From contig CAKTIM010000039.1 of the NCBI GenBank assembly GCA_934565795.1, positions 1-12,616 of the forward strand: a stretch of 12,616 nt of DNA, written 5' to 3'. Shown piece after piece: positions 1-6,517 of this stretch. The notes beneath the pieces are model-generated. The model was not told where the DNA came from. It saw only the letters and a program-made list of their open reading frames with translations, and made no database searches. A program made the position numbers and the translations under genes. Every line of letters begins with the position of its first letter. The stretch's first letter is position 1. Source of the stretch: an uncultured Oscillospiraceae bacterium. GTDB lineage: Bacteria > Bacillota > Clostridia > Oscillospirales > Oscillospiraceae.

Positions 1-2
1 AT

Positions 3-110
3 CGCTGTGATGACGCCACACGCAAATATCTTCGTGATAATATTGATAAAGCTAAGTTGGGAGATCCGTCTGGATTTGCAGAGTGTATTCAGGCAAATTA
101 TGCCGATTAA
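3..110 (+). CDS. C-terminal tail of an unrecognised protein (partial, enters from the left)
   Basis: An open frame enters from the left edge and runs 35 codons to a TAA at 108-110. It is a charged, protein-like tail starting RCDDATRKYLRDNIDK and ending QANYAD. The overlapping frame that starts at position 7 reads through the same bases, but its hydrophobic and then basic composition looks less protein-like. I do not recognise the family. The next gene begins 217 bp downstream with its own promoter, so this tail is probably the end of a separate transcription unit. A weak GGAGA/TCTCC hairpin (about 172-190) follows without a clear U tract. Confidence 0.45.
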   Translation, partial: RCDDATRKYLRDNIDKAKLGDPSGFAECIQANYAD

Positions 111-201
111 AAAATGGCACAAAAGTCGATTGTCGAAAGCCTGTAATCGTGCTACACGCTGTCTATTAGGGGAGAAAGAAAATCTCTCCTGAAAGCCAAG
201 C

Positions 202-329
202 CATTCGCCTACGCCAGAATATTTCGCCTAAAAATAGAATATAATTAGGTTTATATAACCCTAACTGTCTTGCATTTCTCCTAAAGATGTGCTATAATTA
301 GGCGAACGAAAAGGAGGCGTAGGCGAATG
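202..329. repeat. Inverted TTCGCCTA box array around the fic promoter (putative operator)
   Basis: A perfect 14-bp inverted repeat, CATTCGCCTACGCC at 202-215 and its complement at 316-329, brackets the fic promoter; the right arm covers the start codon. The core TTCGCCTA occurs four times: forward at 204-211 and 223-230, reverse at 299-306 and 320-327. The pairs are 19 and 21 bp apart, about two helical turns. A near match, TTCTCCTA, lies at 276-283 inside the promoter spacer. TATAATTAGG occurs twice (240-249 and 293-302). Because transcription should start near 305, the left arm is not in the mRNA. This points to DNA-level binding by a regulator and possible looping rather than an RNA hairpin. 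The regulator is unknown; the winged helix of Fic itself is one candidate. Confidence 0.7.
270..298 (+). promoter_or_regulatory. Promoter of the fic gene
   Basis: TTGCAT (270-275) and TATAAT (293-298) are separated by exactly 17 bp. The predicted start near 305 gives a short leader of about 22 nt that holds the ribosome binding site AAGGAGG (311-317). Two reverse TTCGCCTA boxes lie just downstream of the -10 element, and a near-match box lies in the spacer, so a protein bound there could block transcription. Confidence 0.75.
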
Positions 330-1373
330 CGGCAATTTGATTACAGCAAACTGAAAGCAATTGCATGGGACAGCGAGGTACTTTCTCTGGTAGCTCAGAT
401 CCACGAGTGCAAGGGACGGCAGGAAATGTATCTGGCGCAGAAACCTGCGGCTTTGGATCGGCTGGTGGAGATTGCCAAGGTGCAGAGTACCGAGGCTTCC
501 AACAAGATTGAGGGTATTGTTACCACCAATACCCGAATCAAGCAGCTGTGCGAGGAAAAAACCACGCCCCGGAACCGGGACGAGGAAGAGATCAGCGGCT
601 ACCGGGATGTGCTGAACACAATCCACGAGAGCTATGAATACATCCCTCTGACAGCAAATTATATCTTACAGCTCCATGGGATGCTCTATCATTACTCCGG
701 CCGTGGCATCGGCGGGCGATTCAAGAATGTCCAGAACTATATCAGCGAAACCCATGCTGACGGCACAACCTTTGTCCGATTTACACCGCTGGAGCCCTAT
801 GAAACGCCGGATGCTGTTGCAGCCATCTGCGAAAGCTACAACAAGGCCATTGACGATGGTATCATCGATCCCCTGCTCCTGATTCCCATTTTCATCAATG
901 ATTTTCTCTGCATCCATCCCTTCAACGACGGCAACGGCAGAATGAGCCGCCTGCTCACCACATTGCTGCTATACCGCAGCGGTTATGTGGTTGGACGGTA
1001 TGTGAGTCTGGAAGCTAAAATTGAGCGAAACAAGAATGTGTACTACGATGTTCTGCACATCGCCTCTACCAAGTGGCACGAAGGTGAGAACGACCCAGTT
1101 CCGTTTATCAAGTATATTCTGGGTACCATTCTCTCCGCCTACCGTGACTTTGAGGACCGGGTGCAGCTGGTGGATGAGAAGCTACCCGCCGTGGACCTTG
1201 TCCGTCGAGCTGTTCAGAAGAAGGTCGGCAAGTTTACCAAGAGCGAAATCATGGAGCTGTGTCCCTCCATCAAGAAGGCCTCGGTTGAGAACTCCCTGAA
1301 GAAGCTGGTAGAAAACGGAGAAATCACCCGACATAGCAGCGGCAAAAACACCTTCTACACTCGGAACAATTAA
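327..1373 (+). CDS. Fic-domain protein adenylyltransferase with C-terminal winged helix, class II autoinhibited
   Basis: This is a 348-residue Fic protein. Fic enzymes usually transfer AMP from ATP to a hydroxyl side chain of a target protein. The complete catalytic motif HPFNDGNGRMSR is at residues 197-208, with H197 as the expected general base. An N-terminal inhibitory motif of the (S/T)xxxE(G/N) type is visible as SNKIEG at 58-63, with E62 positioned to block ATP binding. This places it in class II, which is autoinhibited by its own N-terminal part and needs no separate antitoxin. Residues about 290-345 look like a winged helix. The ATG at 327 is preceded by AAGGAGG nine bases upstream. 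The length is normal for Fic proteins with this layout. The target protein is unknown. The gene stands alone between a partial gene and insertion sequences. Confidence 0.93.
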   Translation: MRQFDYSKLKAIAWDSEVLSLVAQIHECKGRQEMYLAQKPAALDRLVEIAKVQSTEASNKIEGIVTTNTRIKQLCEEKTTPRNRDEEEISGYRDVLNTIHESYEYIPLTANYILQLHGMLYHYSGRGIGGRFKNVQNYISETHADGTTFVRFTPLEPYETPDAVAAICESYNKAIDDGIIDPLLLIPIFINDFLCIHPFNDGNGRMSRLLTTLLLYRSGYVVGRYVSLEAKIERNKNVYYDVLHIASTKWHEGENDPVPFIKYILGTILSAYRDFEDRVQLVDEKLPAVDLVRRAVQKKVGKFTKSEIMELCPSIKKASVENSLKKLVENGEITRHSSGKNTFYTRNN

Positions 1374-1407
1374 GCATAGCCGTGGCAACGTTTTGGCAAC
1401 AAAAAAT

Positions 1408-1427
1408 CAGATAGCCTCTACTATCTG
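1408..1427 (+). terminator. Weak hairpin after fic
   Basis: CAGATAG and CTATCTG form a 7-bp stem with a 6-nt loop, 34 bp after the fic stop codon. The 3' side is A-rich rather than T-rich, so intrinsic termination is uncertain. The rest of 1374-1531 holds no gene I can support. It has a short tandem TGGCAAC (1383-1389 and 1394-1400). Confidence 0.3.
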
Positions 1428-1531
1428 AATAATGAAAATAATGCCAATACTCTGAACTAAATCCCATAAGCAAATCTGTTTAGAAAACTTTTGGCAGGAG
1501 CGAGTGGGAATGAGATAATCCAATAATCATA

Positions 1532-1645
1532 GGGCCTGTTGCAAAATACGCCCATGAAAAAACCACATCGACCATCCCAAAAAGGGCTTGGCTGATGTGG
1601 TTTTTTGCATTAGAATTAAACTACTATGAAAAACTCTGAAACGCA
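1532..1645 (-). mobile_element. Possible end fragment of another insertion sequence (IS5-like)
   Basis: GGGCCTGTTGCAAAA at 1532-1546 resembles a terminal inverted repeat of IS5-group and related elements, followed inward by a hairpin terminator as is common at an IS end. The reverse strand is open from the hairpin at 1708 to this end and includes ARRWVIERLL, reminiscent of the RRWVVER region near the C-terminus of IS5-family transposases. However, that motif lies mostly inside the IS66 terminal repeat that starts at 1646, so it may be chance. No matching opposite end is visible in the window. Confidence 0.3.
1557..1606. terminator. Strong bidirectional intrinsic terminator
   Basis: AAAAAACCACATC (1557-1569) pairs perfectly with GATGTGGTTTTTT (1594-1606). 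The loop contains a second small CCC/GGG stem. Runs of A on one side and T on the other give a U tract in both directions. It would stop read-through from fic toward the IS66 element, and transcription coming from the right. Confidence 0.7.
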
Positions 1646-1673
1646 GTAAGCGCTCAATAACCCACCGCCTAGC
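1646..1673 (+). repeat. Left terminal inverted repeat of the IS66 element
   Basis: It matches the reverse complement of 4189-4216 at 22 of 28 positions, including the first 12 bases without mismatch. Confidence 0.9.
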
Positions 1674-1707
1674 ATCTTCTGCACATCCATGAGATAATAT
1701 CCCAAAT

Positions 1708-1736
1708 CTCGAAAAACTCACGGTGAGTTTTTCGAG
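1708..1736. repeat. Perfect 14-bp inverted repeat upstream of tnpA
   Basis: The arms at 1708-1721 and 1723-1736 (starting CTCGAAAAACTCAC) are perfect complements around one central base. The hairpin lies inside the IS66 left end, 23 bp before the tnpA start. In IS elements such hairpins can block read-through from outside or sequester translation signals; which applies here is not visible. Confidence 0.7.
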
Positions 1737-1759
1737 AAACGAAACAGGGATGGTGTCAA

Positions 1760-2080
1760 ATGGGAGAAGTATTAGCGGTGCGGGATGCGTATCGGGCACA
1801 GGAATGGGCAATGCTCATACAAGAATGCAGTGCCAGCGGATTGACAAAGCGGGAATTCTGCCAACAGCGTGGGATTTCTGAGAAAAGTTTTTACTATTGG
1901 CTAAAGAAGCTACGAACGCAGATGGTTGGGGCTACCGCACCACAACTGGTACAACTGGAATCACTGCCGGCAAAAGACAGTATTCTTGAGATTCACTACC
2001 GGGGAGCAGAGATGAAGTTGCCGGATGGCGTGGATATGGATGCCGTTGTGGCCTTGCTTCGCTCCATTCAATCGCTATGA
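1760..2080 (+). CDS. tnpA: IS66-family accessory protein TnpA
   Basis: This 106-residue protein has an N-terminal helix-turn-helix of the IS66 TnpA type: the stretch GLTKREFCQQRGISEKSFYYW (about residues 27-47) is characteristic. The C-terminal part carries the short beta-rich segment ending in LPDGVDMDAVVALLRS, usual for the family. TnpA is thought to bind DNA and is needed with TnpB for IS66 transposition. An AGGGA site lies 9 bases before the ATG. Its TGA overlaps the tnpB start in an ATGA, indicating translational coupling. Confidence 0.9.
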   Translation: MGEVLAVRDAYRAQEWAMLIQECSASGLTKREFCQQRGISEKSFYYWLKKLRTQMVGATAPQLVQLESLPAKDSILEIHYRGAEMKLPDGVDMDAVVALLRSIQSL

Positions 2081-2430
2081 TGGATCTGTCCAAAGTCCGC
2101 AGCTACTACATTGCCTGCGGCTACACAGACCTCCGTCTTGGGATTGACGGACTGGCCGCAGTGGTGACCCAGCAGTATGGTGGCCAGCTGAATGAAGAAA
2201 GCCTATTTCTGTTCTGTGGCCGCAGGACAGACCGAATTAAGGCACTGTACTGGACAGGAGACGGCTATATTCTTCTGTACAAGCGGCTGTCCAACGGCAG
2301 ATTTCAGTGGCCCAGGTCAGAGGCGGAGCTGAAGCTGCTGGATCCCCAGAGCTTCCGCTGGCTCATGGAAGGACTCCGAATAGAGCAGAAAACAGCCATC
2401 CGCAAAGGAAAGCCCAAGGATTTGTTCTGA
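2077..2430 (+). CDS. tnpB: IS66-family accessory protein TnpB (Orf2)
   Basis: This 117-residue protein is a full-length match to the IS66 Orf2 pattern: DLRLGIDGLAAVV near the N-terminus, LFLFCGRRTDRIKALYWTGDG in the middle, and YKRLSNGRFQWP after it. The family is essential for IS66 transposition, but its biochemical role is not settled. It starts at the ATG overlapping the tnpA stop; a second ATG at 2080 is an equally possible start. The 96-bp gap to tnpC contains a hairpin and possible promoter. Confidence 0.93.
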   Translation: MMDLSKVRSYYIACGYTDLRLGIDGLAAVVTQQYGGQLNEESLFLFCGRRTDRIKALYWTGDGYILLYKRLSNGRFQWPRSEAELKLLDPQSFRWLMEGLRIEQKTAIRKGKPKDLF

Positions 2431-2469
2431 CGAAAATATTCTAAAAACCGCATATTTTTCTGTACTTTA

Positions 2470-2499
2470 TCCTGGATTTATGATATAATAAATCCAGGA
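2470..2499 (+). promoter_or_regulatory. 12-bp inverted repeat with a -10-like TATAAT between tnpB and tnpC
   Basis: TCCTGGATTTAT (2470-2481) and ATAAATCCAGGA (2488-2499) form a perfect 12-bp stem with a 6-base loop. TATAAT (2484-2489) spans the loop and the start of the right arm. A good -35 element is missing (tgtact at 2461-2466 is poor), so promoter function is uncertain. No U tract follows. It may attenuate tnpC expression, the usual point of control over transposase dose. Confidence 0.5.
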
Positions 2500-2526
2500 T
2501 CAATCTACTTTTCAGGGGTGAAAACT

Positions 2527-4155
2527 ATGGCCGCAGCGGATAAAAAAAGTACATACACCGCCGCGGAAGTAGCGGAGCTGATTCGCCCGCTGGCAGATTC
2601 TGTTGAACTGCTTCAGAAGGAAAATGCGGAACTGAAGCGGAAGCTGGAGCACATGAATGAGGTCTTTGCCAATGCCCAGAGGGCCAGGTTCGGTCAGTCC
2701 AGCGAGAAAAACAGCTATGTTCTGCATGACCAGGCCAGCTTTTTCAATGAAGCAGAAAAAGAGCAAGCCCCCAAGGTGGAGGAGCCGACCCCGGATACCA
2801 TTCTGATTCCTCAGCATGAGCGGAAGAAGAAGCGCAGCCAGGCCGAGATGCTGAACGGCCTCCCGGAAGAGGAAGTGCTTCTGGAACTGCCGGAAGGCCA
2901 ACTGGTCTGCGGCAAATGCGGCGGAAAAATGAAGCCCATTGGCAAAAAATTCCTGCGCCATGAAATGCAGATCATTCCCAAGCAAATCAAGCTGCTGGCT
3001 TATTACGCCGTTACCTATGCCTGCGACAGCTGCGAAAAGGATACGGGCTTTGCCCATATCGTGACCGTGAAACCGCCGGTCCCGCTTATGAAGCATTCCT
3101 TGGCCTCGCCCTCGACTGTGGCGTACATCATGACCCAGAAGTATGTGGATGGCCTGCCCCTGGCCAGACAGGAATAGATGTGGGCCAGAGAAGGGATTTC
3201 CCTCAGCCGTGCCACCATGGCAAACTGGGTGATCCAGTGCAGTCAGAGTTGGCTGAAACCTCTGTACAAGCACATGAAGCAGGAGCTTCTGATCCATTCC
3301 GTGATCCACGCAGATGAGACCGTTGTGCAGGTGCTGAAGGAGGACGGGAAACCCGCGACCTCGGAATCCCGGATGTGGCTGTATGCCAGCGCCGCCCTGA
3401 TCCGGCACCAGGTGCGCCTCTTTGAGTACCAGCCGGACCGCAGCGGAAAGCGGCCGGAGGCATTCCTGAAAGGCTTTACCGGTGCTCTCGTGACGGACGG
3501 CTACCAGGGCTATAACCTGCTTACCCAGGTCACCCATTGCGGCTGCTGGTCTCACGCCAGAAGAAAATGGCGGGAAGCAATGCCGGAGGGCGCAACGGTA
3601 AAAAACAGTAAAGCCGCTGTTGGCTTCCAATACTGCAACAAGCTGTTTGCACAGGAGCGGAAATGCGCTGCCTATAAACCCAAATATCGCCAGGAATACC
3701 GCCAGAACAAGGAACTGCCCCTTCTGGAGGAGTATTATGCGTGGCTAAAAACAATCCACCCGGAAAAGGGCAGCAAACTGGAAGAAGCGGTGCGCTACAG
3801 TCTGAACCAAAAGCAGCAGCTCACAGCATCCCTATCTAACGGCGAGGTGCCGATCTCCAACAACCTGGCAGAGAACGCCATCCGCCCCTTTACCCTTGGC
3901 AGAAAGAACTGGCTGTTTTGCGATACCACAAAAGGAGCTGAGGCCAGCGCCATTGTGTATTCCCTGGTGGAAAGTGCAAAGGCAAACGGTATTGAGCCCT
4001 TTGCCTATCTCCAGCATGTGTTGGTGGAGCTGCCGTACCTGGGAAAAAACCAATCCCACGAAGAATTGGAATCGTTCATGCCTTGGGCACCCTATGTCCA
4101 ACAGGAATTCGGTGTGAAGAATTCGGATGCTTATGTGAATACCTATCTCGACTAA
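2527..4155 (+). pseudogene. tnpC: IS66 transposase TnpC, interrupted by one in-frame TAG
   Basis: This DDE transposase would be 542 residues long, a normal length for the family. The frame continues on both sides of a TAG at 3175-3177 (codon 217). Before it lie an N-terminal coiled coil (LLQKENAELKRKLEHM), the zinc-ribbon pair CGKCGG and the basic DNA-binding region. After it lie the catalytic segments HADET, VTDGYQGY and NLAENAIRPF, which carry the D, D and E residues. The stop falls inside the conserved LARQE-x-MWAREG region, where K or Q is expected, so a single base change (AAG or CAG to TAG) explains it. The ATG at 2527 is chosen because AGGGG lies 8 bases upstream; a GTG at 2518 sits on that site. 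The second part alone, from the ATG at 3178, would lack DNA binding. Confidence 0.9.
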
Positions 4156-4190
4156 CATGCAGGCCCGTGGTTGCGGGCCTGCATGTTTTA
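4156..4190 (+). terminator. Intrinsic terminator of the IS66 operon
   Basis: CATGCAGGCCCG (4156-4167) and CGGGCCTGCATG (4174-4185) form a perfect 12-bp GC-rich stem with a 6-nt loop, followed by TTTT. It begins immediately after the tnpC stop codon and lies inside the right end of the element. Confidence 0.92.
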
Positions 4191-4216
4191 TAGACGGGTG
4201 GTTGTTGAGCGCTTAC
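4189..4216 (-). repeat. Right terminal inverted repeat of the IS66 element
   Basis: The reverse complement begins GTAAGCGCTCAA and matches the left end at 22 of 28 positions. It marks the right boundary at 4216. Confidence 0.9.
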
Positions 4217-4290
4217 AAAAACTTTTTTGTTTGGGTTACGCTGTCCGGGTTCCCAATCGGTATTTAATAGGAAAGATCCCTAACATAAAC

Positions 4291-4341
4291 AAAAAATCCG
4301 AACCCATCCCCCACAGGGAAGAAGTTCGGATTTCTTATGTT
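4291..4341 (-). terminator. Intrinsic terminator of the tRNA-Val gene
   Basis: Read on the minus strand, a perfect 10-bp stem (4324-4333 with 4294-4303, core ATCCGAAC/GTTCGGAT) is followed by a run of six U (4291-4296). An outer TTATGTT/AACATAA pair (4335-4341 and 4282-4288) can extend the base. It lies directly after the tRNA 3' end. The 4217-4281 stretch between this and the IS66 end holds nothing I recognise. Confidence 0.88.
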
Positions 4342-4418
4342 TGGTGGACGATATAGGACTCGAACCTATGACCTTCCGCACGTCAAGCGGATGCTCTAGC
4401 CAGCTGAGCTAATCGTCC
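4342..4418 (-). tRNA. tRNA-Val (anticodon GAC)
   Basis: The minus strand folds into a full cloverleaf: acceptor GGACGAT/ATCGTCC, D arm GCTC/GAGC, anticodon arm TCCGC-TTGACGT-GCGGA with anticodon GAC, five-base variable loop AGGTC, and T arm ATAGG-TTCGAGT-CCTAT. Discriminator A and the 3' CCA are encoded in the DNA. The GAC anticodon reads GUC and GUU codons. It has its own promoter and terminator and is transcribed in the same direction as the ECF operon upstream of it. Confidence 0.97.
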
Positions 4419-4442
4419 ATGGGTTACCGAAGCAACGAGGGT

Positions 4443-4471
4443 ATTATACAGGATTCGGGAGGGTTTGTCAA
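4443..4471 (-). promoter_or_regulatory. Consensus promoter of the tRNA-Val gene
   Basis: On the minus strand a perfect TTGACA (4466-4471) and perfect TATAAT (4443-4448) are separated by 17 bp. They lie about 25 bp before the mature tRNA 5' end, as expected for a strongly expressed stable RNA. Confidence 0.93.
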
Positions 4472-4662
4472 GAGCTTTTTTCCTGGATTTTCAAGCGGCG
4501 CAGGCCCATGTACTGCCCGGCAAACTGTTGACGTTCAGTCCATTATTCCAAATCCAAATATACGATAGGTGTATTGTCTTACCCCTGGCAATTCATCTTA
4601 CGTCAAAATATTGGCTAATTCAACCGCACAAAGCGAAGAGCAAAACGCTGTATTGCGCCTAA

Positions 4663-4719
4663 GGAGCCTCTGAGTGAGTTACCCGCCGCTCAGCCGCAGA
4701 CGATTCACCCAGAGGCTCC
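4663..4719 (-). repeat. Large stem-loop downstream of the ABC half-transporter gene
   Basis: GGAGCCTCTG (4663-4672) pairs perfectly with CAGAGGCTCC (4710-4719), and pairing continues inward over about four more bases with one mismatch. The inner 30 or so bases are GC-rich and may fold further. No U tract follows on the minus strand, so it is not a typical intrinsic terminator; a repeat-type element or mRNA 3'-end stabiliser is possible. The remaining 4472-4662 stretch contains no gene or RNA that I recognise. Confidence 0.5.
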
Positions 4720-4769
4720 AGAGGTGCAGCCTCGCCATATTTTTCAGCGAGTGGGGCTGGAGCGCTGGA

Positions 4770-6512
4770 TTACAGCCGCCAGCCCACGGCCTGCTCGCGG
4801 CCGGTGATAAAGCGGCGGTAGATTCCGTCCTGTGCCAGCAGCGTCTCGTGGCGGCCCTGCTGGACGATCTGCCCCTTGTCCACCACCAGAATTTGATCGG
4901 CATGGCGGACGGTTTTCAGCCGGTGGGCAATCATAATGACCGTTTTTTCCTGGGTCAATGCCTGAATGGCCTCCATCAGCTCCTGCTCGTTTTCCGGGTC
5001 AACGTTGGCAGTGGCCTCGTCCAGAATGACGATGGGGGCATTTTTTAGCATGGCCCGGGCAATGGAAATGCGCTGCCGCTCACCGCCGGAAAGATGCCCG
5101 CCGCCGCTGCCGACCTGTGTGTCGAAGCCATGCTCCAGCCCCATAATAAAGTCATAGCAGCCGCACTCCCGCGCCGCTTGCTCCACCTCCTGATCCGTGG
5201 CCCCCGGCCTGCCCATGCGGATGTTTTCCCGCACGGTGGTGTCAAACAGAAAGTTATCCTGGGACACATAGGCCACAAGCTGCTGGTAGCGCGCCGCCGG
5301 GATGCGGCGGATATCCACGCCGCCCACGGTGATGCTGCCGCCGCTTACATCCCAGAAGGAGGCAATCAGCTTGGCGATGGTGGATTTACCGCTGCCGGAG
5401 GGGCCGACAAGGGCGTTGACCGTGCCCTCCCGGAAGGTCAGGTCGATGCCGTGCAGCACCTCCTTCTCCCCATAGCCAAAGCGCACGCCCTTCAGCATGA
5501 CGGTGCTGCCGTGGCAGCGTTCGGCGGCCTCTGCCGGGCGGGGCAGCTCCGGGGTTGCCAGAATGGCGGTGACCTGGGCGATGATGGTGCCGACCTTGGC
5601 CAGATCGTCTGTGAATTTCATGCAGCCGATGATGGGATTGATAAGCCCCATGGAGAGAATGATGATAAACACATATGCTTCCGGCGTCAGCGTCCCGGCT
5701 CTTACCAGCATACCGCCGATGGGCAGCACGGTCAGAAGTGTAGCGGGCATGATGTTCATGGCAAAGGTGAAGTAGAAATTGCTCCTGTTCATCCAGTCGA
5801 TGTAGCTTCGGGCGCATTCCCTGGCGGCGGCAGCGAACCGCTCATAGCTGCTTTTGGATTCGCCGAACGCCTTGATGACTTCAATACCGCCGATGTATTC
5901 CACCGCCGTGTCATTGAGGGTATTGGTGGCGGCCACGGTGCGGCTGTAGTTTTTCTCGTACCCCGCCATCATCAGCCTGAAGAAAACAAGCCCCACGGGC
6001 AGCGTGATCAGGGAAACCAGCGCCATGCGCCAGTCCAGCGCGAAAAGGTAGCAGAGCGTGGATAGCACCACGACGGCGTTGCTGGTCATTTCGGGAATGG
6101 CGTGGGCTAGCGTCGGCTCCATGCTGTCCACCCGCTCCACGAGGATGCTTTTCAGCTCCCCGGAGCCTTTTGCCTGCACGTCGCCCAGCGGCATCCGGGC
6201 AAGCTTGGCAAGCCCCTGCTTGCGGATGCTGCCCAGCACGGCAAAGGTCGCCTGATGGGACTGGCTGGTGGACAGGGCGTGAAATCCCGTCCGCAGCAGC
6301 TAGAGGAGCGCCATGGCGGCGCAGTCGATAAGATAGCCGTGCAGCGCCCGGTCTCCGGCCATCAGCTTCCCGATCACCCGTGCCATCACAAAAAACGGCA
6401 GAATCTGAAATATTCCGCCGGCGATCGCAAGACACACGCTGGCGATATAGCCGCGTTTTTTCTGCCCGGCAAAGGTAAAAATCCAGCCGAGCGTACTCTT
6501 TTTGATTTGCAT
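4770..6512 (-). pseudogene. Exporter-fold ABC half-transporter (permease-ATPase), interrupted by one in-frame TAG
   Basis: A six-helix permease fused to an ATPase, 580 codons, the usual length of such half-transporters. The ATPase domain is complete: Walker A GPSGSGKST (about residues 370-378), signature LSGGERQR (474-481), Walker B IVILDEAT (494-501) and H-loop IAHRL. A TAG at 6300-6302 falls at codon 71, in the second predicted membrane helix, and the frame and protein pattern continue unbroken after it. The ATG at 6512 has GGAG 8 bases upstream; a GTG at 6519-6521 overlapping the ecfA stop is the alternative. Half-transporters of this fold work as dimers, often with an adjacent partner gene; none is present here. 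Relatives such as YbtP/YbtQ and IrtA/IrtB import ferric siderophores despite the exporter fold, and the PchR-like regulator nearby makes a similar role plausible. Direct evidence for a substrate is lacking. Confidence 0.87.
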
Positions 6513-6517
6513 TGCAT

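Larger units (their letters stand above)
1646..4216 (+). mobile_element. IS66-family insertion sequence, complete from end to end
   Basis: The element is about 2.57 kb, bounded by terminal inverted repeats starting GTAAGCGCTCAA, the typical IS66 end. The order tnpA-tnpB-tnpC is the classical IS66 layout and all three read on the plus strand. IS66 elements normally produce 8-bp target duplications. Here the flanks are gaaacgca (1638-1645) and aaaaactt (4217-4224), which do not match, so a flank has been rearranged or the element moved by recombination. Because tnpC carries a stop codon, the copy is probably not autonomous. Confidence 0.93.

Noticed and set aside
115..147. Ten-codon frame beginning MAQKSIV
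   Set aside because: No ribosome binding site or context and far too short to support.
7..192. 61-residue open frame at the left edge
   Set aside because: The frame two bases later (3-110) gives a more protein-like sequence with a natural stop; this one has no ribosome site and overlaps it.
1383..1400. Tandem TGGCAAC as a possible attachment site
   Set aside because: Only two 7-base units, no integrase nearby and no matching copy elsewhere in the window.
2518..2520. GTG as the tnpC start
   Set aside because: It overlaps the AGGGG ribosome site; the ATG at 2527 has correct spacing.
2512..3630. Long minus-strand frame opposite tnpC
   Set aside because: A shadow of the transposase; no recognisable family and no start signals.
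4171..4356. Small plus-strand frame across the IS66 end and tRNA terminator
   Set aside because: It covers a terminator, a terminal repeat and a tRNA terminator; no coding signal.
4679..4740. Minus-strand frame beginning MARLHLWSLW as a remnant of a second transporter
   Set aside because: Only 19 codons, no ribosome site, and it lies within a stem-loop; similarity to a transporter start is too weak.
5094..6065. 323-residue plus-strand frame opposite the ABC gene
   Set aside because: Composition is that of a GC-rich antisense shadow (many H, G, A, D) and the minus-strand gene is unmistakable.
6237..6239. GTG restart giving a 489-residue ABC protein
   Set aside because: No ribosome site, and the product would lack the first membrane helices; the same frame continues upstream of the TAG.
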